A DNA stretch of 41,410 bases from an uncultured bacterium (lineage in GTDB: Bacteria; Verrucomicrobiota; Kiritimatiellia; CAIKKV01; CAIJXV01). Position 1 is the stretch's first letter. Each line of letters opens with the position of its first letter. The stretch lies in contig CAIJXV010000100.1 in NCBI GenBank assembly GCA_903824675.1, forward strand, positions 1 through 41,410, given 5' to 3'. The notes under the pieces are model-generated. The model ran no database searches. It was not told where the DNA came from and saw only the letters and a list, made by a program, of their open reading frames with translations. The translations under genes and the position numbers were made by a program. Of this stretch, positions 21,339-30,700 are shown piece by piece.

Positions 21339-23198
21339 ATGGCCCTCTTAAGTCTCCGCAATATCAGCATTAGCTATGGGGGGCGACCCCTCGTCGATTC
21401 CGTTGATCTCCACATCGAGCGCGGCGACCGGGTCGCTTTGCTCGGAATCAACGGGACCGGCAAAAGCACGCTCCTCCGGATTCTCGCCGGCGACACCCCG
21501 CCCGACGAAGGGGAAGTCGTCCACTCGGCCCATCTCCGGATCACCCGCCTGCCCCAGCAAGTCCCCACCCATCTGCAGGGCAATGTTTTCAATATCGTTT
21601 GCCCCAACCCATCCGACGCGGAACAAAATCTGGAGGCCCGACAGATTCTCAGTCGGCTCCATCTCGACCCCGCAGCGGATTTCACCTCCCTCTCGGGCGG
21701 AACCCGGCGGCGCGTCCTCCTCGCCCAAATCCTCCTCGGGCAACCTGACCTGGTCCTTCTCGATGAACCGACCAATCATCTGGACCTGGATTCCATCGTG
21801 TGGCTGGAGGAATTCCTCTTGCGATATTGCCGGACGTTTTTCTTCATCACTCACGACCGGGCCTTTTTGCGCCGAATCGCCACGCGGGTGATCGAACTCG
21901 ATCGCGGCCATCTCTCGGATTGGAATTGTGATTACGATACCTTCCTCAAGCGCAAGGCCGAATTTCTCCAGGCTGAATCCCGCCATTGGGAGGAATTTGA
22001 CCGCAAGCTCGAAAAAGAGGAAGCCTGGCGCCGGCAGGGCGTCCGCGCCCGCGCGGTTCGCAATCAAGGCCGGTTGCGGGCGCTCATGGCTTTACGGGAT
22101 GAACGCCGGCAAAGACGCGAAAGCTCCGGCCCCGCCCGCATGTCCATCCAGGAATCGGAACGGTCCGGTCAAATCGTCCTGAAGGCCGAGCAGGTGACGT
22201 TCGGATACGGACCCCTTGAATCCGCCCCTCCGCTGATCCGCGATTTCTCAGCCCGACTCTCGCGAGGCGACAAGGTGGGCCTCCTGGGCCCCAACGGGTG
22301 CGGCAAAACAACCCTCCTGCGCCTCATTCTCGCGCCGGGTGAACCGATCGCCAACGGGGTCCTCCACGCCGGCCAAATCAGCCATGGAACCCGCCTGGAA
22401 ATCGCCTATTCCGATCAGCTTCGGGCTCAATTGGATGAAAACCTATCCTTGATCGACAACATCGCGCATGGCCGCGAATTTCTCGAGATCGATGGAACCC
22501 GCCGCCATGTCATCGGGTACTTGGAAGATTTCCTCTTCTCCGCCGACCGCGCCCGGCAACCGGTTCGAACGCTTTCCGGTGGCGAACGAAACCGCCTCCT
22601 CCTGGCCCGATTATTCGCCCAACCCTCGAACTTCCTGGTCCTGGACGAACCGACCAATGATCTGGATCTCGATACGCTGGATCTGCTGGAAGAGCGAATC
22701 GCCTCTTATTCCGGGACCGTCCTGCTGGTCAGTCATGACCGCGCTTTTCTCAATAATGTGGTTACGCATGTCTGGGCTTTTGAAAAATACCTCACCGACC
22801 AGCCGGACCTTCGATTGGGTCCGGACCAGGGCTGGTACATCAATGAATACGTGGGAGGGTACGACGACTGGCTCGAGCATCGCATTCCGTTACCCGCGCC
22901 GACTCCGCTAAAAAAGAAACCCGACCTTCCCCCGCGAAAGCCGACCCCAAAAGTCAAAAAGCCATCCGCCTCCGACCTTCGTGAGTTGGAAGCGCTTCCG
23001 GGTCACATCGAAGCGCTGGAAGCCGAGCAGAGCCAACTCCATGCCGAAATGGCGGATCCGGCTTTTTACCGGAAAACAGGGGAAGCCATCGCCCATGCCC
23101 GGGATCGCGCCGAAAAAATCGTGGTCGAACTCGAGACCGCCTACCATCGCTGGGAAGAGCTTGAACTCCGGGTTGCCACTCCCGGGAATCCCGCCTGA
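21339..23198 (+). CDS. ABC-F family ATPase (Uup/EttA-like)
   Basis: A 619-residue soluble protein with two ATP-binding cassettes and no membrane domain. Cassette 1 has GINGTGKSTLL, LSGGTRRRVLLA and LVLLDEPTNHLDL; cassette 2 has GPNGCGKTTLL, LSGGERNRLLLA and FLVLDEPTNDLDL. A linker with the Arg-rich helix (EKEEAWRRQGVRARAVRNQGRLRAL) typical of Uup lies between them, and a C-terminal charged coiled coil (about residues 530-615) follows. ABC-F proteins act on the ribosome; Uup also binds DNA through such a tail. The ATG at 21339 starts the conserved MALLSLRNISISYGG; an ATG at 21303 adds 12 doubtful residues. Confidence 0.93.
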   Translation: MALLSLRNISISYGGRPLVDSVDLHIERGDRVALLGINGTGKSTLLRILAGDTPPDEGEVVHSAHLRITRLPQQVPTHLQGNVFNIVCPNPSDAEQNLEARQILSRLHLDPAADFTSLSGGTRRRVLLAQILLGQPDLVLLDEPTNHLDLDSIVWLEEFLLRYCRTFFFITHDRAFLRRIATRVIELDRGHLSDWNCDYDTFLKRKAEFLQAESRHWEEFDRKLEKEEAWRRQGVRARAVRNQGRLRALMALRDERRQRRESSGPARMSIQESERSGQIVLKAEQVTFGYGPLESAPPLIRDFSARLSRGDKVGLLGPNGCGKTTLLRLILAPGEPIANGVLHAGQISHGTRLEIAYSDQLRAQLDENLSLIDNIAHGREFLEIDGTRRHVIGYLEDFLFSADRARQPVRTLSGGERNRLLLARLFAQPSNFLVLDEPTNDLDLDTLDLLEERIASYSGTVLLVSHDRAFLNNVVTHVWAFEKYLTDQPDLRLGPDQGWYINEYVGGYDDWLEHRIPLPAPTPLKKKPDLPPRKPTPKVKKPSASDLRELEALPGHIEALEAEQSQLHAEMADPAFYRKTGEAIAHARDRAEKIVVELETAYHRWEELELRVATPGNPA

Positions 23199-23254
23199 AA
23201 CCGGACCCGTCCCGCACGTCAGCCCACCCGTTGCAGGGCTTAAACGCCGTATTG

Positions 23255-24649
23255 TTAGCGTTCCGACTCAGGGATATGGACCGCCACAAACGCCGTTAAA
23301 CCAAACCCGTCCGATGGCATGCCTTTCGGACGGATACGGTCTCCGGCATGACCGTTTAGATTTGCATACAGGGTGGATCCATCGGCGCTCAGTTTGACCC
23401 CGTAAGTTCCTCCGGGCACGTAGTCGTACTCGGACTCCAATACCTCCCGGAGAAACGCGATGACTTTCCGTTGTCCCGTCGCAATCGTGTACTGGATCAC
23501 CGGCGTCCCGATGGAATAAGCATGGCCGTGGGCGCCCGGCAGGTAATATAAAAACCGTTCATCCGGCGACAACACACACACCGTCGAATAATCTCCCGCT
23601 CCAAAATCGGGGCCGAGCATAATGACTTCGTCCCGGGCCGGTGAATACCGGAAGAGGACGCCCGGCGACATGGACACCCCGTAAATAAAGCCATCCTTGG
23701 ATTCGGAGGTCGAGGCCCGCATCCCTTTATTGGGCAGGATGGTTTTCGTCTGAACCAGATGGGTTGGGGACTCGACTTTCCAAAGAGCGCCATTGGGGCC
23801 GTTAAAGAAGAGGGTTCCATCTTTTGCCAGGGCGAAATTGCGATTGAATCCCATGGATCCATCCGGCGCCTTATAGACGATTTTTCCCGTGGTCAGATCG
23901 AGGGCACAGAGGGCATTCGAGCCGGTCTCCAGGTTGCACCACCAGAGATTCCGCTCGCGATCGATGAGACTGGTCGCCGTACAGCGGGCGGGAGGGAAAG
24001 CACCGACCACCGTAGCCATTCCGGTCTGCGGATCATAGCGGTACAGTTGTCCCCCCGGCAGGGACTCGGACCATTTATAAACCGGCTTGTTCGCCAGGTT
24101 CCCATCATTCAGCGTCCCGCTGAAATAAATCCCACCGTCCGCGCCTTCGGCAATGCGGGCATGAACCTTGGACCAGGTGGGCTCTCCCCGTTTGCGAGGG
24201 ACAATGGCATTGAGATCGACAATCTGTTTAAGGACCCGGTCGGTCGGATCCCAGCAATATAGATAGGCATGCGACTGACCCCCGGCCTCATCGCCATGAT
24301 CGCCAAGTCCCACATAGACCCGGCCATCTCCGGCCACACAAATATCGCCCCAAGCCGACCATCCGGTTCCATTCAAGGCGCGATTGGGCAAGGTTCCATG
24401 AAATGCAAGATCGACCACGGGGGCCTCCCGGGCCATGACGAAATCCACCACTCCGGGCTTGGCACGGGTTGCCGCCACAGCGGCCGGTATTTTCAGAAAT
24501 CCCTCGCTCTGGATTTTCACCGTGCCGTGTTTCGCACCCTTCAACTTCGGCGGCCAGGATTGATCCTCTGCCGACTGTACCCAGCCCGCCATTCCGACCC
24601 CCAGCGCCAACACTCCCCATCCCACGTATTTAGAAAACACTTTGTTCAT
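23255..24649 (-). CDS. secreted beta-propeller protein
   Basis: A 464-residue protein with a signal peptide (VGWGVLALGVGMAGWVQSA). The mature part contains repeated propeller blades such as DICVAGDGRVYVGLGDHGDE, RIAEGADGGIYFSGTL and VCVLSPDERFLYYLPG. These resemble SMP-30/NHL/YncE-type folds that bind sugars, lactones or proteins. No catalytic residues can be named. It lies 65 bp downstream of the heparinase-like lyase gene in the same direction and may bind or process the same glycan outside the cytoplasm. The ATG at 24649 was chosen for the signal peptide although the ribosome site is poor. Confidence 0.7.
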   Translation of the reverse strand: MNKVFSKYVGWGVLALGVGMAGWVQSAEDQSWPPKLKGAKHGTVKIQSEGFLKIPAAVAATRAKPGVVDFVMAREAPVVDLAFHGTLPNRALNGTGWSAWGDICVAGDGRVYVGLGDHGDEAGGQSHAYLYCWDPTDRVLKQIVDLNAIVPRKRGEPTWSKVHARIAEGADGGIYFSGTLNDGNLANKPVYKWSESLPGGQLYRYDPQTGMATVVGAFPPARCTATSLIDRERNLWWCNLETGSNALCALDLTTGKIVYKAPDGSMGFNRNFALAKDGTLFFNGPNGALWKVESPTHLVQTKTILPNKGMRASTSESKDGFIYGVSMSPGVLFRYSPARDEVIMLGPDFGAGDYSTVCVLSPDERFLYYLPGAHGHAYSIGTPVIQYTIATGQRKVIAFLREVLESEYDYVPGGTYGVKLSADGSTLYANLNGHAGDRIRPKGMPSDGFGLTAFVAVHIPESER

Positions 24650-24713
24650 AGGATAAGATGCCAAGCCTTTCCGAGGACTTTTCCAGACAAAAACATCCGC
24701 CCAACCCTTCACC

Positions 24714-26672
24714 TCATCCTGCAACCGGCGCCGCTTTGCGGAAGGGATATATCGTCACCGCCAACCGGGATTTGATCTCCCGGATGCAGACCGAATCCTG
24801 AGCGTCGGACACTTCAACTTGAATTTCGTCCGGTCGGTCGGCGGTCGCGCCAAACGCCTGCACGCTGGTAATGCACAGATGACGCGTCGCCGGCGTGATC
24901 GGGGACATCCGCAGAAGCGGCATGGTGCCTTCCGCCTGCCCGCCGGTATGGATGCGAGTCTGGTCCTCCGTCGTCGCCGTGATGACCGTGGGCAGATGGA
25001 AACGGATTCGACATCCCGCCTTCTGTCCGCTTCCGGAAAAAGCAAGGGGGCCCTCGGAGTGAACCGGGAAGCCCGTATGAAACAGCAAGGTGGGCAGGAG
25101 GGGCGCGTTGCTTTCCAGGGCATCCACCATGACCCACGTATCGGGGCGGATATACAAAAGATGCCGCCGCAGGTGGCGCAGACCCAGTTCTTCCGGGTAG
25201 GCCAGGGTCAAGTCCGCAACCGCATAATCCCACCCCGCATGATGTTCCGTGTGTTCCAGGAAGGGATACCGGCGGCGCTGACGGTAGGGCAGATCTTCGA
25301 ACCACTCCGATTTCTCGCCGTACTGGCCGACCCCATTCAGGAGGAGCGTGTTATGAAAAGCCGTCTCCTTGTAAACATAACCCGGATGCGTGAGAATCCA
25401 TTCGCCCTGCGCAAAGATCTGAACTTCCCCATTATTCGGCTGCATATGACCACCGCCTAACGGATGACCATAAAGCCGCGCCGCATGGTGACCGACATTC
25501 GGGCCGCATTTGAAAGCGCAGGCCGATTCAGACCCACTCCAGTCACTGCGCATCACCACGATGCCATGATCTTCCATCAGGTCGAACGGGGGCGAATCGA
25601 GGGGGGCCACCGCCTTGACTTCCGGATCATAGAGCAGAAAAGACAGGGGGCCCATGCCGATATGGCCGCTTTTCAATAATTCGTCCGCCAACCATTGCGC
25701 CGTCCCATCCTGCGCCGCGCTGGCGATAACGCGCAACACCGATTCGAGCCCGAAAACATTCCCATGGGCATCCCCCTGCATAAAAAAGGCGTCATCTACT
25801 TTCCAGGAGGCCCGGGGAAGTGATTGCGCGTGCAATGAGCGCGCGTACCGCGATAACCAGGGCGTCGTGCCATAGAAGTCAAAACCGAACAGCTCTTCCG
25901 CCAGAAGAAAATTCACCGTGAGATAAGCGGCATAATAACCCCCGTACATGATGCCTTCGGGCGACACTCCGTCGGGGCCGAGGGCCAGGCTCTGACACCG
26001 CATCTTTTCCCAGGCGAGATTGGCGAAAGGGGCGACATCCGGGCGCTCGCCATAAAGGCAGGCGGCCGTGGCTGTCATCCCCCCGAGGACCACCGAGGCG
26101 ATATTCCACGTGTAGCCGAACGGATCGCCGGCGCGATAGGACGCCCACAGGTCAAAGACATGGCGCGTGCGGTGATAGAGCGTTTCGATATGGCTGCGCC
26201 GGGCGGCCTCATCGAAATCGTGCCACAGCCAATCCAGCGCGATGGAGAATCCCTGCGCCCAGTGCCCATAAATCAACGAGTCGCCCCAATCTTTCTCGTC
26301 TGTCAACCGTTGCATCAGATACCCGATGCGGGCCCGGTATTTCGGTTCTCCGGTCAGGCGATAGAGCAACGACAGGCTGATGAGGTGCCCCCCCAGCTGC
26401 CGAACATCAAAAACGGAAGGGGGCGTCCCCACGAGGGACTGGGGAAGCGAAACGGTCAACAGCGATTCGCCGTCGCGTTTCAGACTTTCAAAGACCGACT
26501 TCCACGGCTCGACTCCGAGGCGTTCGCGCAAGCGCTCAAACGGATGACGGATACAGAGCAGGCGCGGGTGAACCCCCAGCAGAGGGCCTTCGAGCGGCGT
26601 GGCGCTCGTAATGATATCCACCGCGGCGATCGCGGCGGTGGCGGGAGAGACCGGGGGGGAATGGGTCGTCAT
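24714..26672 (-). CDS. heparinase II/III-like polysaccharide lyase family protein
   Basis: A 652-residue protein. An N-terminal alpha/alpha toroid (about residues 40-370; HPRLLCIRHPFERLRERLG, DSLIYGHWAQGFSIALDWLWHDF, YTWNIASVVLGG, GVSPEGIMYGGYYAAY) is followed by a beta-sandwich heparinase II/III domain (LGGGHMQPNNGEVQIFAQGEWILTHPGY, FHNTLLLNG). Such enzymes cleave uronic-acid-containing polysaccharides by beta-elimination. Candidate His/Tyr/Asn catalytic residues are present but cannot be fixed by eye. AAAGGAG lies eight bases before the ATG at 26672. No convincing signal peptide is visible, so localisation is uncertain. The substrate cannot be told. Confidence 0.8.
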   Translation of the reverse strand: MTTHSPPVSPATAAIAAVDIITSATPLEGPLLGVHPRLLCIRHPFERLRERLGVEPWKSVFESLKRDGESLLTVSLPQSLVGTPPSVFDVRQLGGHLISLSLLYRLTGEPKYRARIGYLMQRLTDEKDWGDSLIYGHWAQGFSIALDWLWHDFDEAARRSHIETLYHRTRHVFDLWASYRAGDPFGYTWNIASVVLGGMTATAACLYGERPDVAPFANLAWEKMRCQSLALGPDGVSPEGIMYGGYYAAYLTVNFLLAEELFGFDFYGTTPWLSRYARSLHAQSLPRASWKVDDAFFMQGDAHGNVFGLESVLRVIASAAQDGTAQWLADELLKSGHIGMGPLSFLLYDPEVKAVAPLDSPPFDLMEDHGIVVMRSDWSGSESACAFKCGPNVGHHAARLYGHPLGGGHMQPNNGEVQIFAQGEWILTHPGYVYKETAFHNTLLLNGVGQYGEKSEWFEDLPYRQRRRYPFLEHTEHHAGWDYAVADLTLAYPEELGLRHLRRHLLYIRPDTWVMVDALESNAPLLPTLLFHTGFPVHSEGPLAFSGSGQKAGCRIRFHLPTVITATTEDQTRIHTGGQAEGTMPLLRMSPITPATRHLCITSVQAFGATADRPDEIQVEVSDAQDSVCIREIKSRLAVTIYPFRKAAPVAG

Positions 26673-26712
26673 GTTGAATACTCCTTTGGAATCGGTTCCT
26701 GCGCGGCACGCA

Positions 26713-27504
26713 TCAGGTCGGTCGCGAAAATAAATACTCACGGCCGATTTCATCCGGCGATTTCAGCGCGAGTCCTTTGCTTTCTAGCCGTTGAATCAGC
26801 TCAGATATTTTTTCCCCTTCAACGGGATGGATTTCTGCGACGATGTGGTCGATTTGGGCCAGCAGGGCATCCTCCATTCCCCCAAAGACCCCATATTCAG
26901 ACCCTTCGATATCGATTTTCAAGATATCTATTTTATCGAGCCGGTTTTGCCGAAAAATCTCCTGAATCGTGATCGTCGGAACGTCCATCGGGTCGTTCCC
27001 TTTATACACAGCGGAACTTTCCATATGAGAGACGGGGTTGACGTAGAAGGTCGTCGTCCCGACGCGATCACTGACGGCCGCATCGAAGAGTTTAATCCGA
27101 CGTTCATCCAGATGGTTGCCGGCAATATTGCGCTGGATGGCCAGATGATTTTTCGGCAACGGTTCGAAGGCATAGATGACCGCCTCGGGATACTTGGCAT
27201 AGGCATACAGGGAGTAATACCCCTGATACGCGCCCAGATCCAGAATCGTCCGGGCGCCCACATCCAGCCGGTAAACCTCTTTCCCAAACACCTCGTAGAG
27301 GCTGGACAGATTCTCCAGGGTGACCGCCTCAAAAACAAACCGGTGCCCGTTAAAGTTGATTCGCACCTGGGTGGGCCGGTTGAACATTAAAACTGAAAGC
27401 AAGGACCAGCGATTGTCGACCCGGCCTATAAACCGGAGAAACCCCTTTAAATTGACCGGTTTCGTTAGTTTCCTGACGATGTAAAATCCCGTCCGTAAAT
27501 TCAC
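26713..27504 (-). CDS. FkbM-family SAM-dependent methyltransferase
   Basis: A 263-residue methyltransferase. The SAM site is TILDLGAYQGYYSLYAYAKYP with the acidic YAFEPLPKN that follows; the FkbM signature KIDILKIDIEGSEYGVFGG and a late HIVAEIHP strand are clear. FkbM-type enzymes O-methylate sugars or polyketides and often occur in surface-polysaccharide loci, which fits the lyase next door. The start overlaps the stop of the zinc-ribbon gene by 4 bp (ATGA). Confidence 0.92.
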   Translation of the reverse strand: MNLRTGFYIVRKLTKPVNLKGFLRFIGRVDNRWSLLSVLMFNRPTQVRINFNGHRFVFEAVTLENLSSLYEVFGKEVYRLDVGARTILDLGAYQGYYSLYAYAKYPEAVIYAFEPLPKNHLAIQRNIAGNHLDERRIKLFDAAVSDRVGTTTFYVNPVSHMESSAVYKGNDPMDVPTITIQEIFRQNRLDKIDILKIDIEGSEYGVFGGMEDALLAQIDHIVAEIHPVEGEKISELIQRLESKGLALKSPDEIGREYLFSRPT

Positions 27505-28313
27505 GGGGACACTCCCACGGATGGGACCTGCACCGGAGGAACCGGCACGGCCGCCCCGGTCGGTTCAAGGGGCGGAGCGGACGGAACGACGTCCGTCGAT
27601 ATTTGGGGCGGATCCGATTTAAGCGGCTCCGGTTCTTTGACCGGACTCGGGATCGGTTCCGAGGTTTTCTCCACCGGAGTCGGTGCCACCGTGGACTGGA
27701 GCGCGGGGGTTGGACTCGCCGGGACCGGCGGAACCGGGGAGACCTTCGGTTCAATGGAAATCGGCGCATTCTGTTCGGCGGACACCGGGACCGATGCCGG
27801 ACGCGCCGGCCGCCCCGAACGCCAAATCAGCAGGGCCACGATTGCCAATACGATGATCAGGACCACCCGAATCCACCACCACCACAAGGTCGGCTGAACC
27901 GGAGCAGGAACGACCGCCGCCGGAGCCGGTGGCTCAACGGCGGGCGCGGCGAGAGGCGGCGCCGGACTCGCCGGTTCGGGGACGGCCGGTGGCTCAACCG
28001 GCGCGGATTTGGCCAGATCCGCAATCTTCAACCGCGCCAATTCGAGTTCGGTTTCCTTCCGGCGGAGTTTCTCTTGCAATTCCCGGTTCAGGGCCACCAA
28101 CTCCAGGACTCGTTGGGTCGGATCGGCAGATTCCCCCGGGGGGGGATCGCCCAGCGGATGCCGGAGAACCGGCTTGACCGGAGCGGACGGAGCCGACTTG
28201 TCGCCGGGAATCGTCAGCGCGGTCTGGCAACGCGGACAGGCAACGGTCTGACCGGCGGCCGAAGCTTTGACCTTCAGTCGGGTCTTACATTGATGACAGG
28301 CGAATTCGATCAT
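27501..28313 (-). CDS. zinc-ribbon, coiled-coil, proline-rich membrane protein
   Basis: A 270-residue protein of unknown function. Domain order: N-terminal zinc ribbon (FACHQCKTRLKVK, then VACPRCQTALTIPG, four cysteines), a short coiled coil (LELVALNRELQEKLRRKETELELARLKIADLA), an Ala/Pro linker, one transmembrane helix (WWWWIRVVLIIVLAIVALLIW, about residues 143-165) and a long Pro/Ser/Val-rich tail, probably extracytoplasmic. The zinc ribbon resembles MJ0042-type domains common in PVC and myxobacterial membrane proteins. No enzymatic motif. Eleven bases after the nitroreductase stop. Confidence 0.7.
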   Translation of the reverse strand: MIEFACHQCKTRLKVKASAAGQTVACPRCQTALTIPGDKSAPSAPVKPVLRHPLGDPPPGESADPTQRVLELVALNRELQEKLRRKETELELARLKIADLAKSAPVEPPAVPEPASPAPPLAAPAVEPPAPAAVVPAPVQPTLWWWWIRVVLIIVLAIVALLIWRSGRPARPASVPVSAEQNAPISIEPKVSPVPPVPASPTPALQSTVAPTPVEKTSEPIPSPVKEPEPLKSDPPQISTDVVPSAPPLEPTGAAVPVPPVQVPSVGVSP

Positions 28314-28324
28314 TATTCAAACCC

Positions 28325-28897
28325 TTAAATCGTGACCCAAACATCTTTTAATGATCGTTTGGGCACATGATGGATCCCGTGCTCATCCCGCCAATAACGA
28401 ATATCGCCATCCTTGGCTGCCTCCAAAACCACGGTCTCGACCGGCTTGCCCAACGCCAAAACCAGCAGAATTTCGTAACGCTCCGGAAGGTTCAACGCCC
28501 GGCGCAACGGCTCGCGTTGAACCGATCCGATCATGCAGCCTCCCAGGCCAAGTTCGGCGGCGCCCAGGAGAATGCTTTGCGCGGCGATACCGTGATCCAC
28601 CCCACTCGATTTACTGATCGTCGTGTCGGCCAGGATCACGATATAGGCGGCCGGTCGCTCGCCTTCCGCAGGTCCCCCCCACTCTTTCAGGTAGGCCGCC
28701 CAGGCGAGATGCGGAAAAATCAAGGCATTGCGCTCCGGGGTCGCCGAAATCAAGTATTTCAACGGCTGCAAATTCCCGCCGGACGCCGACAACCGCCCCA
28801 AATCCACCAGTTCCTTCAGGGTGGCCTCATCAATCGGCACATCCTGGTGAAACCGACGGAAGGTCCGGTTCTTTAAAATTAATTCGCGCAAGGCCAT
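28325..28897 (-). CDS. nitroreductase-family flavoprotein
   Basis: A 190-residue FMN-dependent oxidoreductase of the nitroreductase superfamily. It has the N-terminal RTFRRFHQDVPIDEATLKELVDLGRLSASGGNLQP (FMN phosphate contact RxxRxF and SxxNxQ-like segment), the central SGVDHGIAAQSILLGAAELGLGGCMIGS and the C-terminal LLVLALGKPVE. The reductant is probably NAD(P)H and the natural substrate is unknown. AAAGGA lies six bases before the ATG. Lies in the same run as the flavodiiron protein. Confidence 0.9.
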   Translation of the reverse strand: MALRELILKNRTFRRFHQDVPIDEATLKELVDLGRLSASGGNLQPLKYLISATPERNALIFPHLAWAAYLKEWGGPAEGERPAAYIVILADTTISKSSGVDHGIAAQSILLGAAELGLGGCMIGSVQREPLRRALNLPERYEILLVLALGKPVETVVLEAAKDGDIRYWRDEHGIHHVPKRSLKDVWVTI

Positions 28898-28908
28898 CCA
28901 TCATCCTT

Positions 28909-29295
28909 TCAGTCGGGCTTGGCCGGGATTTGCTGTAACAGGGACCGGAACCGAACATCGTTCCGGATCGACCGCAAATCCTCATCCCGCCGCATCCATT
29001 CAATGTTGTCATACCCCAGGGCGATCGCCTGTTGCAGGGCTTCAAACGCTTCATTGGGCTTTTTCAAGAGGGCCAGGCTGCATCCCAGGTTGTACCAAAC
29101 CAAGGCATCGCCCGGACATAACTGGCCCAATTGCTGGTCCAACCGCAGACCATCCTCATACCGCCCCACCCGCGTATAAAAATCGGCCAGAGCCTTGATC
29201 AGGAGGATGTCCTGCGGAAGCCGCCGGAACAATCGTTCCAAAAATTCAAGCTCGATCAGATCGTCGGCCGTTATTTCGTTCGTTCGCTCGTCCAT
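28909..29295 (-). CDS. TPR-repeat protein
   Basis: A 128-residue helical protein with about two and a half tetratricopeptide units: ILLIKALADFYTRVGRYEDGLRLDQQL, ALVWYNLGCSLALLKKPNEAFEALQQAIALG and a last helix with DLRSIRNDVRFRSLLQQI. A common small TPR type that mediates protein contacts. The ATG at 29295 (MDERTNEITADDL) was preferred to a frame-start within the flavodiiron gene. It follows that gene after ten bases and is probably co-translated. Partner unknown. Confidence 0.8.
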   Translation of the reverse strand: MDERTNEITADDLIELEFLERLFRRLPQDILLIKALADFYTRVGRYEDGLRLDQQLGQLCPGDALVWYNLGCSLALLKKPNEAFEALQQAIALGYDNIEWMRRDEDLRSIRNDVRFRSLLQQIPAKPD

Positions 29296-29305
29296 AACTC
29301 TCACT

Positions 29306-30502
29306 TCACCCCGCCGCAGCGGCCAGCGCCAAAGCCCGTTCACCCAACAACCGGCCGGCGACCCGACATTCATCCAAAATCGCCGCATCCGGCGCGTAAT
29401 TCGATAACAAAGGTTCCCGTACCAGGTCAACTTTCATTTGCTTGAGGATTTCCGACACCTCTTGCGCTCCGTTTTTGCCCCAGCCGTAGGAACCGAAGGC
29501 GAAACCGGATTTGCCCACCGGGCGCAATCCCTTGAGATAGATCAACCCCGCCCCGACTTCCGGCATCATCCCCATGTTCAACGTCGGGGTGCCCACCGCC
29601 AGACAAGCGGCGTCAAGAATTTCGGTCGCCTGCAAGGTGATATGATCCGTCCGGGCTTTCAGCAACGTCACCGTCACACCCGGCAGGGCCGCGCCATCCA
29701 CAATCGCCAGGGCCATGGCCTCCGTACTTCCCCACATGGAATCGTAAAGTACCACCACCTTGGCCTTGGGCTTGCAGACCGACCAATCCCGGTAAGCCTG
29801 GACAATCTCCCCCACCTGGTTACGCCAGATCAACCCATGACTGGGTGCGATCATCTCGATCGGAAGTCCCGCCGCACGGTCCAACACCTTGGTCACCTGC
29901 TTGCCATACAGCATGATGATATTGGCGTAATACGTCCGGGCTTCCGCCATCACCACTGATAGATCGTCCTGGTCGTCAAACCGGTGAACCGTGGCATAGT
30001 GCTGGCCGAAAACGTCCATGGAAAACAGGAGCTTTTCCTCCACCACATACGTGAACATCGATTCCGGCCAGTGGGCCATCGGGGTATCGATGAACTTGAG
30101 CGTGTTGCGCCCCAGCGACAGGGTCTGACCGTCGGAAACCGGCTTGACCTTCCAATCCGCCCCCCCCTGGTACCGCCGCAGAGTGTCCAGACATTTGGCG
30201 TTACAGACTAATTCCGCCCGCGGACAGGCCTTCAAGACCTCCGTCAGTCCACCGGCATGATCGGGCTCGGCATGATTGCAGACCACATAATCGATCCGGG
30301 CGGGATCGACGATTTCCGAAATCATCGCCAATAAATGCCCCGCATAGGGTGATTTGACCGTGTCGATCAGGGCAATCTTTTCGTCTACGATCAGATACGC
30401 GTTATAGGTCGACCCCCGGTCGGTCAGATAGCCGTGAAAATCCCGGATGGACCAATCCACGTGGCCCACCCAATAAATACCTTTGCGCAATTCCGTTGTC
30501 AT
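29306..30502 (-). CDS. flavodiiron protein (O2/NO reductase, FprA type)
   Basis: A 398-residue two-domain enzyme that reduces O2 to water, or NO to N2O, protecting oxygen-sensitive enzymes such as [FeFe] hydrogenase. The N-terminal metallo-beta-lactamase domain has the diiron ligands NHAEPDHAGG (His77, Glu79, Asp81, His82), an MAHWPESMF His, SMDVFGQH Asp and APSHGLIW His. The C-terminal flavodoxin domain binds FMN (VVLYDSMWGSTEAMA, VGTPTLNMGMMP, GSYGWGKNGAQ). No rubredoxin domain is fused, so an external electron donor is needed; the nearby nitroreductase is a possible but unproven link. Divergent from the ceramidase-like gene, about 1.8 kb from rex. Confidence 0.97.
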   Translation of the reverse strand: MTTELRKGIYWVGHVDWSIRDFHGYLTDRGSTYNAYLIVDEKIALIDTVKSPYAGHLLAMISEIVDPARIDYVVCNHAEPDHAGGLTEVLKACPRAELVCNAKCLDTLRRYQGGADWKVKPVSDGQTLSLGRNTLKFIDTPMAHWPESMFTYVVEEKLLFSMDVFGQHYATVHRFDDQDDLSVVMAEARTYYANIIMLYGKQVTKVLDRAAGLPIEMIAPSHGLIWRNQVGEIVQAYRDWSVCKPKAKVVVLYDSMWGSTEAMALAIVDGAALPGVTVTLLKARTDHITLQATEILDAACLAVGTPTLNMGMMPEVGAGLIYLKGLRPVGKSGFAFGSYGWGKNGAQEVSEILKQMKVDLVREPLLSNYAPDAAILDECRVAGRLLGERALALAAAAG

Positions 30503-30700
30503 GTCAGGTGCTCCTTACCCGCCCCTCTTCGGGCGTTCTCAAAAAACAGATCCATTTTCGCCAAACCGGCGACAAAACGCAAGCCCAACCGCGATCGCTC
30601 AATCCGACATTGAATACCCGGAGGACAGAGGGCCTGTCCCCCTTTCCCATTCCACTTTCGAATTGAAACAACGTTGAAATAAGCATACAAAAGAAACCCT
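30503..30700. other. divergent intergenic region, flavodiiron/ceramidase-like genes
   Basis: Contains AGGAGC before the flavodiiron ATG. A weak forward promoter TTGAAA (30663-30668), 17 bp, TACAAA (30686-30691) would start transcription almost at the GTG of the ceramidase-like gene. A GGCCTGTCCCCCTTTCCCAT stretch (30630-30650) recalls sequences seen around mobile elements. No Rex-like palindrome was found here. Confidence 0.45.
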
